This document shows, one piece after another, positions 25,356 to 33,481 of a stretch of 64,000 nt of DNA (the first letter of the stretch is position 1; each line of letters opens with the position of its first letter). The notes below the pieces were generated by a model. The model did not search any database, was not told where the DNA came from, and saw nothing but the letters and a program-made list of their open reading frames with translations. A program made the translations under genes and the position numbers. This DNA is from Bacilli bacterium (GTDB taxonomy: Bacteria; Bacillota_I; Bacilli_A; RF39; UBA660), in the NCBI GenBank assembly GCA_017934595.1, contig JAGBJG010000009.1:188839-252838 (forward strand), given 5' to 3'.

Positions 25356-26066
25356 ATGAATCAAGAAAAGATTGGGAAATTCATAGCAGAGTGTCGAAAG
25401 AACAAAAAAATGACACAATCGGAATTAGCAGAAAAATTAGGAGTATCAGATAAAACTATAGGAAATTGGGAAAACGGAAGAAATATGCCAGACTTATCTT
25501 TATTTAAACCATTATGTAATGAATTAAATATTAGTATTAATGATTTATTAAGTGGTGAAAAGATAAGTAAGGAAAAATATCAAGAGAAGTTTGAAGAAAA
25601 TATAGTAAATACTATAGATTATACTAATAAACAAATAACTAATAAAAATAGAAATATATCTACTTTATTAATTATATTTGGATTATTAATATCTGTAACA
25701 GCATTAACTATGTTTGTATCTGAAAGTTCTTGGGGATCTATTTACTCTGTAATAGGAGTACTAATAGCTTTAGTAGGTTTTTCAAGATTAACTAAAAAAC
25801 ATCCATATCATATTAGATTGTTCATGAATTTTGGTTTCTTTATAGCATTATTATCTATATTATTTACTATAGATTTCTTAGGAGTTATAAATATACATCA
25901 AGCACCAAGATTTTCAACATATAAAGTTTCAGGAGAAAACATGGTTTACTATGATACACCATTTTATGATGTTATAAGGTGTAATATCGATAAGGAAAAT
26001 GAAACATATAAAGTGATTAAAAATCAAAAATATGATAAAGAGAATATACAAGTATATTGTGAATAA
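25356..26066 (+). CDS. XRE-family regulator with three membrane segments
   Basis: 236 residues. MNQEKIGKFIAECRKNKKMTQSELAEKLGVSDKTIGNWENGRNMPD is a helix-turn-helix at about 8-60. After a linker there are likely membrane helices at about 102-122, 128-146 and 158-180 and a short outer tail with YDTPFYDVIRC. This is a one-component membrane-bound regulator. The start ATG 25356 has AAAGGAG. It is a paralogue of the next gene (shared MNQEKIGKFIAE and SINDL/ELxxGEKIS). Confidence 0.85.
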   Translation: MNQEKIGKFIAECRKNKKMTQSELAEKLGVSDKTIGNWENGRNMPDLSLFKPLCNELNISINDLLSGEKISKEKYQEKFEENIVNTIDYTNKQITNKNRNISTLLIIFGLLISVTALTMFVSESSWGSIYSVIGVLIALVGFSRLTKKHPYHIRLFMNFGFFIALLSILFTIDFLGVINIHQAPRFSTYKVSGENMVYYDTPFYDVIRCNIDKENETYKVIKNQKYDKENIQVYCE

Positions 26067-26077
26067 AGTATTGTCAT

Positions 26078-26124
26078 ATTAAGATATTAGGAGAATGTAA
26101 AAATTCTCTTTTTTAATGATATAA
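26078..26124 (+). repeat. Intergenic terminator-promoter module, copy 3
   Basis: ATTAAGATATTAGG, then hairpin GAGAAT/ATTCTC, T-run and TGATATAAT. The hairpin is the same as in copy 1; the promoter part is a better extended -10. Confidence 0.65.
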
Positions 26125-26209
26125 TAGTTATATAAATGTAACTCTACATTTTGTATGGATACTTTTTGTAATTAATTTGATATGATTATTCATGAAAAGA
26201 GGGAAAAAT

Positions 26210-26722
26210 ATGAATCAAGAAAAAATTGGTAAATTTATTGCTGAATTAAGAAAAGAAAAAAAGATGACACAACAAGAATTAGCTGATAAGCTAAATGTTA
26301 CTGATAGGGCAGTATCACATTGGGAAAATGGAAGAAGATTACCTGATTATTCATTATTGAAAGAATTATGTGATATTTTATCGATTTCCATAAATGAATT
26401 ATTTGCTGGTGAAAAAATATCAAATGAAGATTATAAAAAGAAAGCTGATGAAAATTTAATGAAAGCATTAGAAAATAGTAGTTTTTCATTGAAAGAAAAA
26501 ATTGCATATTATAAGAAAAAATGGAAGAAAGAACATATTTCCACATTTGTGGTCGCGGTAATATCTTGGATAGTATTAGTTATTTCTTTAAAAATCAAAA
26601 ACGTAGATTTTTATCTTATAGGTACAATAGGTGGTTTACTTGCATTATTATTTTATATTGTACTTTATAATAGAATGATGATATATGTTGAAAATAATGC
26701 ATACAAAAAAATAGAAAAATAA
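26210..26722 (+). CDS. XRE-family regulator with two membrane segments
   Basis: 170 residues: HTH at about 8-60 (LRKEKKMTQQELADKLNVTDRAVSHWENGRRLPD), linker, then membrane helices at about 112-132 and 137-157 with a basic C-terminus. Close paralogue of the gene at 25356, probably from a tandem duplication that included the intergenic module. It lies directly upstream of the ABC exporter operon, which it may regulate. ATG 26210 is preceded by AGAGGGA. Confidence 0.85.
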   Translation: MNQEKIGKFIAELRKEKKMTQQELADKLNVTDRAVSHWENGRRLPDYSLLKELCDILSISINELFAGEKISNEDYKKKADENLMKALENSSFSLKEKIAYYKKKWKKEHISTFVVAVISWIVLVISLKIKNVDFYLIGTIGGLLALLFYIVLYNRMMIYVENNAYKKIEK

Positions 26723-26758
26723 AGAAATGTAAAAATTTATTAAACCAATTGAGAGATT

Positions 26759-26785
26759 ATAAGTAGGTAGAAATACTTACTTTTT
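26759..26785 (+). terminator. Probable terminator after third XRE gene
   Basis: Stem TAAGTA/TACTTA with an eight-base loop and TTTTT; short and AT-rich. Confidence 0.5.
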
Positions 26786-26796
26786 AATTTGTTCGG

Positions 26797-26825
26797 TTGT
26801 ATTAAGTGATATAAAAGTGTATAAT
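26797..26825 (+). promoter_or_regulatory. Promoter of the ABC exporter operon
   Basis: TTGTAT (26797-26802), 17-base spacer, TATAAT (26820-26825), followed by AAGGAGG just before the first ABC gene. Confidence 0.7.
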
Positions 26826-26849
26826 TAGTATGTTTGTAAGGAGGACAAC

Positions 26850-28592
26850 ATGATAAAGTTATTTAAAAATTTAAATAAAAAAGATTTATTAATAGTATTA
26901 GCATGTATATTGATAATGTTATTCCAAGTATGGATAGAACTTAGATTACCTGAATATATGAGTGAAATAACAAGATTAATAGAAACTAATAAAGATAACA
27001 TATCTGAAATCATGATGCAGGGTGTATATATGTTATTATGTGCATTCTTATCTATGATATCAGCTATAATAATTGGATATTTCGCATCTTCTTTATCTGC
27101 TTCTTTCTCACTTAATTTAAGAGAAAGAGTATTTAAGAAGGTTAATGATTTATCTAATAAAGAAATGAAAGAGTTTAAAACTAGTAGTTTAATTACAAGA
27201 ACTACTAATGATGTTACTCAAATAGAGATGTTAATAGCTATGGGGTTACAGGCTTTAATTAAGGCCCCTATAATGGCTTTCTTTGCTGTATCTAAGATAT
27301 TAGGTAAGAGTATAGAACTAAGTAGTATCGTTGGAGCAGGTGTATTAATCTTACTTATCAATATAATATTTATTATGATAAGTGTATTACCTAAGTTTAA
27401 AGTAGTTCAAAAATTAACTGATGGTGTTAATAATATAGCTAGGGAAAACTTAATGGGTATTAGAGTTATTCGTGCTTTTAATGCATCAAAATTCGAAGGT
27501 AAAAGATTTAATAAAGTTAATACAGAATTAACAAATACACATATATCAATTACTAAAACATTCGCGAGAATGTCACCAATTATGAATATGGTTATGCATT
27601 CTCTAACTTTATTTATCTACTTTGTAGGAAGTTTTTTAATTGTCGAAGCTAAGATGGTAGATAAAATTGAAATATTTAGTAACATGGTTGTATTTACAAG
27701 TTATGGTATGCAAGTTATAATGTCATTTTTGATGTTAACAATGATATTTATGATTTTACCAAGAGCTAATGTATCAGCTAAAAGAATTAATGAAGTATTA
27801 GATAGTGAAATAGCTATTAAAGATGGATTTAAAAATAAAGGATATGAAAAGGGTACAATAGAATTTAGAGATGTATCATTTAAATATCCAGATGCTGAGG
27901 GTTATTTACTTAAAAATATATCATTTAAAGTAAATAAGGGTGAAACAGTCGCGTTTATCGGTTCAACTGGATCTGGTAAATCTACATTAATTAATTTAGT
28001 TCCAAGATTTTATGACGCTACTGAAGGTATTGTCTTAGTAGATGGTGTTGATGTTAAAGATTATAAAGTTGCTAGTCTAAATAATATTATAGGATATGTA
28101 CCACAAAAAGCATTTATGTTTACAGGTACTGTTAAATCAAATGTAAAGTTTGGTAGTAAAGTAAAAGATGAAGATATTTTAAAATCTTTAAAAGTAGCTC
28201 AAGCAGAATTTGTATCAAAGCTAGATAATGGTATTAATAGTCATATAGCTAGAGGTGGTACTAATGTATCTGGTGGTCAAAAACAAAGATTATCTATCGC
28301 ACGAGCTATAGCTAAAAATCCAGAAATATATATCTTTGATGATACTTTCTCAGCGCTAGATTATAAGACTGATTTAAGATTAAGAAAAGCATTAAAAAAA
28401 TATACTAAAGATGCAACCACTTTAATAGTTGCCCAAAGAATTGGTACTATTATGAATGCTGATAAGATTGTTGTATTAGATAAAGGTGAATGTGTAGGAA
28501 TAGGTACTCATAAGGAATTATTAAATACTTGTGAAGTATATAAAGAAATTGCATATTCACAACTTTCAAAGGAGGAATTAGAAAATGCCTAG
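26850..28592 (+). CDS. ABC exporter half-transporter, degenerate-site subunit
   Basis: 580 residues: six-helix exporter domain (1-310) and ATPase domain (340-580). Walker A GSTGSGKST begins at residue 371 and the signature VSGGQKQR near 472 is canonical. After Walker B the sequence is IFDDTFSALD, so Asp replaces the catalytic Glu, and the H-loop is IVAQRIG with Gln for His. Those changes are typical of the degenerate subunit of heterodimeric exporters (BmrC, LmrC, TM287 type). It overlaps the partner gene by 8 bases. The cargo could be a drug, lipid or peptide and cannot be told from sequence. Confidence 0.92.
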   Translation: MIKLFKNLNKKDLLIVLACILIMLFQVWIELRLPEYMSEITRLIETNKDNISEIMMQGVYMLLCAFLSMISAIIIGYFASSLSASFSLNLRERVFKKVNDLSNKEMKEFKTSSLITRTTNDVTQIEMLIAMGLQALIKAPIMAFFAVSKILGKSIELSSIVGAGVLILLINIIFIMISVLPKFKVVQKLTDGVNNIARENLMGIRVIRAFNASKFEGKRFNKVNTELTNTHISITKTFARMSPIMNMVMHSLTLFIYFVGSFLIVEAKMVDKIEIFSNMVVFTSYGMQVIMSFLMLTMIFMILPRANVSAKRINEVLDSEIAIKDGFKNKGYEKGTIEFRDVSFKYPDAEGYLLKNISFKVNKGETVAFIGSTGSGKSTLINLVPRFYDATEGIVLVDGVDVKDYKVASLNNIIGYVPQKAFMFTGTVKSNVKFGSKVKDEDILKSLKVAQAEFVSKLDNGINSHIARGGTNVSGGQKQRLSIARAIAKNPEIYIFDDTFSALDYKTDLRLRKALKKYTKDATTLIVAQRIGTIMNADKIVVLDKGECVGIGTHKELLNTCEVYKEIAYSQLSKEELENA

Positions 28593-30507
28593 ACATAATA
28601 AAATAGAAAAATCAAAAGATTTAAAAGGCTCATCTAAGAAAATCCTTCTAAGTCTAAAACCTTGGATTACACCAATTGTAATATCAATTATTTTATCATT
28701 TATAAGTGCTTATATATCATTAATATCACCTAATAAATTATCTAGTCTAACAGATTATATTACAGATGGATTAAAACCAAATGTATCTGAAGAAGTAATA
28801 ACATCTATTATGACTGATCCTAATATAAGTGATAGTGATAAGTATTCTTTAATGTCATTACAAATAGATGAAAACATATTATCTAAATTAGATGAGTTAC
28901 CAACTCCAATATATAATAAAATTAAACCAGTAATGGATATGGATGCCATTAAAACTACATCACTAGTATTACTTATATATTTTACTGTAAGTGCTTTAGC
29001 GTCTTATATAGAACAACTAATTTTAGCTAAAGTAACAAATAATTATGGTAAGACTTTAAGAAATAATATTATAAGTAAAACTGATAAATTACCACTTAGA
29101 TATTTTGATAATCATGAAAATGGAGATTTATTATCTCGTATTACTAATGATGTTGATACATTATCACAAAACCTAAATCAAGGTTTTTCATCTTTAATTA
29201 CATTATCAGTATTATTTATAGGTTCAATTATTATGATGTTTTATAATAACTTCTATATGGCTATTACAGGTATATTAGCTAGTTTAATTGGATTTATGTT
29301 TATGGGTGTTATCTTAAGTAAAAGTCAAAAATACTTTGTTGAAAGACAAGAAAGATTAGGTAACTTAAATGGATATATTGAAGAGATGTATTCAGCTCAT
29401 AATGTTATAACTACTTATAATGCCAAAGAAATGGTTAATAAAGAATTTGATAAGATAAATAATAGATTATATAGAAGTAGTAAGTATAGTCAGTTTTTAT
29501 CAGGTATTATGCAACCGATGATGGGATTTATTGGAAATTTAGGATATGTTTCAATATGTATTGTAGGCGCTATTCTATGTATTAAAGGTAAGATTACTTT
29601 TGGTGTTATAGTTGCTTTCATGGTATATGTAAGAATGTTTACTTCATCACTTTCTCAACTTGCTCAAATAGCTACAGCTGTTCAATCTACAGTTGCTGCT
29701 GGTGAAAGAGTATTTGAATTCTTAGATGAAGAAGAGATGCCAAAAGAAGAAGTTACTAGTCATCTAGATATTAGTAAGGTAAAAGGTAGTGTAGAATTTA
29801 ATCATGTTAAATTTGGATATAATCCTGGTAAAACTATTATTAAAGATTTTACAGCTAAGATTAAACCTGGATATAAAGTTGCTATAGTAGGACCAACTGG
29901 TGCTGGTAAAACAACACTTGTAAATTTACTTATGAAATTTTATAATATTGATAGTGGTAGTATTTTAATTGATGGAGTAGATACTAAAGATTTATCAAGA
30001 GAAAATATTCACGAATTATTTACTATGGTATTACAAGATACATGGTTATTTGATGGAACTATAAAAGAAAATATTATCTTTAATAGGACTGGTATAACTG
30101 ATGATGAAGTATGGGAAAAATGTAAGCTTGTTGGAATCGATCACTTTATTAAAACTTTACCAAATGGAATTGATGCTTTAGTAAATGAAAATGATACTAT
30201 AAGTAGTGGCCAAAAACAATTGATTACTATTGCTCGTGGTATGATTAAAGAAACACCATTCTTAATCTTAGATGAAGCAACATCTAATGTAGATACTAGA
30301 ACAGAAGAATTAGTTCAAAAAGCTATGGATAAATTAACTAAAGGTAAAACATCATTTATAATCGCACATAGATTATCTACAATCAAAAATGCTGATTTAA
30401 TTTTAGTTATGAAGAATGGTAACATCGTTGAACAAGGTAATCATGATGAATTACTTAAGAAAAATGGGTTCTATGCTGAACTTTATAATTCACAATTTGA
30501 AAATTAG
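28585..30507 (+). CDS. ABC exporter half-transporter, catalytic subunit
   Basis: 640 residues. The N-terminal extension has an extra loop of about 75 residues between the first two helices (TDYITDGLKPN...IYNKIKPVMDMDAI) that probably lies outside. The ATPase domain has Walker A GPTGAGKTT, signature ISSGQKQL, Walker B LILDEATSNVD with the catalytic Glu, and H-loop IIAHRLST. With the subunit encoded just upstream it should form a heterodimer having one active and one degenerate site. It is followed by a fucosyltransferase gene after 8 bases. Confidence 0.92.
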   Translation: MPRHNKIEKSKDLKGSSKKILLSLKPWITPIVISIILSFISAYISLISPNKLSSLTDYITDGLKPNVSEEVITSIMTDPNISDSDKYSLMSLQIDENILSKLDELPTPIYNKIKPVMDMDAIKTTSLVLLIYFTVSALASYIEQLILAKVTNNYGKTLRNNIISKTDKLPLRYFDNHENGDLLSRITNDVDTLSQNLNQGFSSLITLSVLFIGSIIMMFYNNFYMAITGILASLIGFMFMGVILSKSQKYFVERQERLGNLNGYIEEMYSAHNVITTYNAKEMVNKEFDKINNRLYRSSKYSQFLSGIMQPMMGFIGNLGYVSICIVGAILCIKGKITFGVIVAFMVYVRMFTSSLSQLAQIATAVQSTVAAGERVFEFLDEEEMPKEEVTSHLDISKVKGSVEFNHVKFGYNPGKTIIKDFTAKIKPGYKVAIVGPTGAGKTTLVNLLMKFYNIDSGSILIDGVDTKDLSRENIHELFTMVLQDTWLFDGTIKENIIFNRTGITDDEVWEKCKLVGIDHFIKTLPNGIDALVNENDTISSGQKQLITIARGMIKETPFLILDEATSNVDTRTEELVQKAMDKLTKGKTSFIIAHRLSTIKNADLILVMKNGNIVEQGNHDELLKKNGFYAELYNSQFEN

Positions 30508-30515
30508 GAGGATTT

Positions 30516-31415
30516 ATGATTTATATTAAAATGCAAGGTGGCTTAGGTAACCAAATGTTTGAATATGCTTTTGCTAAGGCGTTATCACTTAAATTAAATG
30601 ATGAATTAACTTTGGATTTAAGTGGTATAACTAATGTCACGCATAATGTATATTCACTTAACCATTTTAAAGTTAAGGCTAATATAGTTGATAACTATGA
30701 TGTAGCTAATAAAAAGAAAATTGCTTTCAAAGTAAAAGAACATTTTTTATGGCGTGCTTTTAATAAAAATGGTATTAAAGGTAAATATAAAGTAGAAAAG
30801 AATATGCAATGGCTATTTAATATGATGGGAATATATACTTGTACAGATGGATATGTTAAAATGTATAAATCTTTAACTAAGGATAAATATCTTGAAGGTT
30901 ATTTTCAATCATCTAAATATTTTGATGAATATAAAGATGTTATAAGAAAAGAATTTACTGTAAAAGATAAAGTACTAGATAGGAATAAAAAATTACTAGA
31001 GAAAATCAAAAAAGAAGAATCTGTATGTATTCATATTAGAAGAGGGGATTACACTAAAGTAACTAATCATTTAGTATGTGATATAGATTATTATAAAAAG
31101 GCATTTAACTTAATGAAGTCTAAAGTTCCTAATGCTAAATATTATATATTTTCTGATGATATAGAATGGGTTAAAGAGAATATTGATTTTGGTAAGAAAG
31201 TTAATTATGTAGAAGGTGGTAATCCTAACTATGAAGAACTAAGATTAATGTATTCATGTAAACATTTTATAATGTCTAATAGTAGTTTTAGTTTCTGGGC
31301 ACAATATCTATCTACTAATAAGAAAAAGGTAGTTATCGCGCCTTCAAAATGGTTTAATGATCCAAATCAAATATGTGATATTTTTGAAGATTCATGGATA
31401 AAAATAGATGTTTAA
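30516..31415 (+). CDS. Alpha-1,2-fucosyltransferase (GT11)
   Basis: Glycosyltransferase that moves fucose from GDP-fucose to galactose in glycans. Family motifs: MIYIKMQGGLGNQMFEYAFAKAL at the start, HIRRGDY at 173-179, and FSDDIEWVK and MSNSSFSFWAQYL toward the end. The 299-residue length is usual. It lies 8 bases behind the ABC exporter genes. Gut bacteria use such enzymes to decorate capsule, LTA-like polymers or glycoproteins with host-like H/Lewis antigens. No GDP-fucose synthesis genes are in the window. Confidence 0.9.
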   Translation: MIYIKMQGGLGNQMFEYAFAKALSLKLNDELTLDLSGITNVTHNVYSLNHFKVKANIVDNYDVANKKKIAFKVKEHFLWRAFNKNGIKGKYKVEKNMQWLFNMMGIYTCTDGYVKMYKSLTKDKYLEGYFQSSKYFDEYKDVIRKEFTVKDKVLDRNKKLLEKIKKEESVCIHIRRGDYTKVTNHLVCDIDYYKKAFNLMKSKVPNAKYYIFSDDIEWVKENIDFGKKVNYVEGGNPNYEELRLMYSCKHFIMSNSSFSFWAQYLSTNKKKVVIAPSKWFNDPNQICDIFEDSWIKIDV

Positions 31416-31429
31416 TAACATCTATTTTT
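31402..31429 (+). terminator. Intrinsic terminator of exporter-fucosyltransferase operon
   Basis: Eleven-base-pair stem AAATAGATGTT/AACATCTATTT with a TAAT loop, then T residues. Confidence 0.88.
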
Positions 31430-31456
31430 CATATAATTATATCTAATACATATAAT
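31429..31456 (+). promoter_or_regulatory. Candidate sigma-E-type sporulation promoter of yabP
   Basis: TCATATA at 31429-31435 and CATATAAT at 31449-31456, separated by 13 bases, resemble the sigma-E -35 (about GTCATATT) and -10 (about CATACAAT). In B. subtilis yabP is a sporulation gene. AT-rich DNA gives chance matches, so this is tentative; TATAAT read as sigma-A is the alternative. Confidence 0.4.
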
Positions 31457-31470
31457 GTATTGGTGATAAT

Positions 31471-31749
31471 ATGGAAAGAGTAGAAGCAGTATCTGAGTCT
31501 AGAGTTACATTAGATGATAGAAAAAGTATAGTAGTAACAGGTGTTAAAAAAATAGATAGTTTTAATACTACTGAATTTTTAATGGATACAGTATTAGGTA
31601 ATATGTCTATTAAAGGGAATGGATTAGAAATAGTAAAATTAGATACATATCAAGGTAATGTATCTATAAAAGGAGTTATTGATAGTATTACTTATAAAGA
31701 TAGTCAAAAGCAAAAAGAAGAAAGTATATTATCTAAGTTATTCAAATGA
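31471..31749 (+). CDS. yabP: Sporulation protein YabP
   Basis: 92 residues of the YabP/YqfC family: ESRVTLDDRKSIVVTGVKKIDSFNTTEFLMDTVLGNMSIKGNGLEIVKLDTYQGNVSIKGVIDSITY, the short beta-rich fold of that family. YabP is needed for efficient sporulation in Bacillus. The order yabP-yabQ-divIC matches B. subtilis exactly, which strengthens the call. It overlaps yabQ by 4 bases. The ribosome site is GGTGAT. Confidence 0.9.
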   Translation: MERVEAVSESRVTLDDRKSIVVTGVKKIDSFNTTEFLMDTVLGNMSIKGNGLEIVKLDTYQGNVSIKGVIDSITYKDSQKQKEESILSKLFK

Positions 31750-32012
31750 TTTTAAAATTACAAATATATAGTTTGATATTCTCATTTATATATGGATTTA
31801 TCTTTTATTTTCTGGTAGTACTTAATAAAAAGTATTTATATAATAATAAATTTTCTTTTATTATTGATATATTATTTATAATTAATAATGTATTAATATA
31901 TTTTATAATATTAAGATATATTAATAATGGTATATTTCATATTTATTTTTCTATTATGATTATATTAGGATTTATCATAGGATACTTTCTAGACAAAAAA
32001 ATAAGGAAATGA
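31746..32012 (+). CDS. yabQ: Sporulation membrane protein YabQ
   Basis: 88 residues with three likely membrane helices (about 5-27, 37-58, 62-82) and a basic end (DKKIRK). The sequence is low in diagnostic residues. The call rests on size, topology and on the syntenic place between YabP and DivIC. YabQ is a spore-cortex-related membrane protein. It is shorter than Bacillus YabQ, probably lacking part of the C-terminal region. Coupled to yabP by ATGA overlap. Confidence 0.75.
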   Translation: MILKLQIYSLIFSFIYGFIFYFLVVLNKKYLYNNKFSFIIDILFIINNVLIYFIILRYINNGIFHIYFSIMIILGFIIGYFLDKKIRK

Positions 32013-32038
32013 TATAATCTTAATGGAGAGTAGATAAT

Positions 32039-32455
32039 ATGGCAAGAATATCAAAAAGTCGTAAAAGAAGATTAGCTATTATTGGTACTGCAAGTATTAT
32101 TGCTTTTGCTTTTTTTTGCCTTACTACAATAAATTATACTTATAAGATAATTAAATTAACTAATAAGCAAAATGAGTTAGTTGAAACTTTAAATAATCTT
32201 AAAACTGAAAAAGAACAGTTAGATATAGAAATAGAGAAATTACAAAATGAGGAATATATTGCAAGGTATGCAAGAGAAAATTATCTATATACTAAAAATA
32301 ATGAATACGTAATTAAGATGCAAGAAAATAGTAATGAAATAGATGCGACAGAAAAAGAAATAAATAAACTTAACAACGCTAGAACATATATAGTTTATGC
32401 ATCTTTAGCTGGTCTTGTTATATTAGTAATAATCGCTAGAACAAAAAAATCATAA
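32039..32455 (+). CDS. divIC: Cell division protein DivIC (FtsB-like) with extra C-terminal helix
   Basis: 138 residues: cytoplasmic basic head, membrane helix at about 14-34, and coiled coil at about 40-75 (LTNKQNELVETLNNLKTEKEQLDIEIEKLQ) followed by EEYIARYARENYLYTKNNEYVIKM, which is the DivIC/FtsB signature. It partners DivIB and FtsL in the septal complex. Unusually, a second coiled segment (90-110) and a second hydrophobic helix (about 114-133) follow; typical DivIC ends before that. An extended -10 (TGATATAAT, 32010-32018) allows expression apart from yabPQ. Confidence 0.88.
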   Translation: MARISKSRKRRLAIIGTASIIAFAFFCLTTINYTYKIIKLTNKQNELVETLNNLKTEKEQLDIEIEKLQNEEYIARYARENYLYTKNNEYVIKMQENSNEIDATEKEINKLNNARTYIVYASLAGLVILVIIARTKKS

Positions 32456-32471
32456 CTTAGTTATGATTTTT
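32445..32471 (+). terminator. Bidirectional terminator between divIC and lemA
   Basis: Stem AAAAATCATAAC/GTTATGATTTTT with a three-base loop; flanked by A and T runs on both sides, serving both convergent genes. Confidence 0.85.
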
Positions 32472-33000
32472 ATATTTGTATATCTTTTTTATCTTCTTTC
32501 TTATCAAAGTAAGCCCTTTTTTTATATCTTGATATTAAAGCTACTATATTAGATGGAAATGTTTTAACCATTTTATTATAATCTGTTATAGTATCATTAT
32601 AATATTTTTTAAATGCTTCTATTTCTGATTCAGTTTCAGCTAATCCATAATTAATGTTAACAAATAATTCGTTAGTTTTTAATTCGGGATATTTATTAAC
32701 ATATGAATCAAATTCATTTTTAGCTTCAATTAATTCTCTATCAAATTCAAAATTATTTAACTTCATACTTCTTAGTTTTTTGATTTTATCTAAAACATTT
32801 TTTTCTTTTGTTTCATTTTTAATTATATTGATAGATTTATTTAGTAAATCGAATTTCTTTCTTAATGTTGAATCAATATTTGCTTCAGCTTCATTAATCC
32901 TAATTACATTTATTTGGAATCTATTATATACAGAAATAAAAGCCATAATTATTAAACAAGCAATTATAACTATAAAGATTATTAATTCATATATTTCCAT
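32470..33000 (-). CDS. LemA family protein
   Basis: 176 residues: N-terminal membrane helix (about 4-24), then YNRFQINVIRINEAEANIDSTLRKKFDLLNKSINIIK, PELKTNELFVNINYGLAETESEIEAFKKYYNDTITDYNKMVKTFPSNIVALISRYKK, all typical of LemA. The protein has a short outer N-terminus and helical bundle inside. Function is unclear in the family. It ends basic/acidic (KKEDKKDIQI) and is not in an operon. Confidence 0.9.
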   Translation of the reverse strand: MEIYELIIFIVIIACLIIMAFISVYNRFQINVIRINEAEANIDSTLRKKFDLLNKSINIIKNETKEKNVLDKIKKLRSMKLNNFEFDRELIEAKNEFDSYVNKYPELKTNELFVNINYGLAETESEIEAFKKYYNDTITDYNKMVKTFPSNIVALISRYKKRAYFDKKEDKKDIQI

Positions 33001-33045
33001 ATCATCACCATAATCATTATAGCAAAACTATTAATTTTTTACAAT

Positions 33046-33411
33046 CTAATTTGGTATAAAAGCATTACTATAATTTATTGATTCATCGAATGTAATAAAA
33101 TCAACATAAATCATTAGAAGTAAAAACCATTTACCAGTAGCTGGATCACTTAAGATTAAATGATCTCTTCCTGCTTGTTCAACGATACCCTTAAATTCTC
33201 TATCTTTAAATTCTATAGAATCTGGAAATGTCATATGAACTGTTACTTTCTTACCTTTATTTAATCTTAAAATATTTTCAATATAAGATTGTTCTAAAGT
33301 AAGTTCATTGGAAGCTACATTTGCCATAGCTTGGTTAGGTGTATTCATTCCATCATTATATATTGGTGTACCAGGGAATACATTTGGGTTTTTATAATAT
33401 GCATTATTCAT
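33046..33411 (-). CDS. gerQ: Spore coat protein GerQ
   Basis: 121 residues. The conserved GerQ core is evident at about 41-115: QSYIENILRLNKGKKVTVHMTF, then GIVEQAGRDHLILSDPATGKWFLLLMIYVDFITFDE. In Bacillus GerQ is a coat protein cross-linked by transglutaminase and needed for CwlJ localisation and germination. The N-terminal 38 residues are Asn/Pro-rich as in homologues. A CATAAATTA element on the minus strand (33458-33450), close to the sigma-K -10 consensus, lies about 40 bases before the start. Single gene, divergent from pduL. Confidence 0.88.
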   Translation of the reverse strand: MNNAYYKNPNVFPGTPIYNDGMNTPNQAMANVASNELTLEQSYIENILRLNKGKKVTVHMTFPDSIEFKDREFKGIVEQAGRDHLILSDPATGKWFLLLMIYVDFITFDESINYSNAFIPN

Positions 33412-33481
33412 AAAATCATCCTTTCCATTAATTATATTTATTAAATAATTAATTTATGATACAATTAAGTTAGGTGATATT

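Noticed and set aside
24643-26722. Prophage repressor cluster
   Set aside because: Three XRE proteins in a row could suggest a phage region, but no integrase, terminase or structural genes occur and two have membrane tails typical of chromosomal one-component regulators.
32654-33013. Plus-strand reading frame opposite lemA
   Set aside because: Shadow of the LemA gene, which has clear family motifs and start site on the minus strand.
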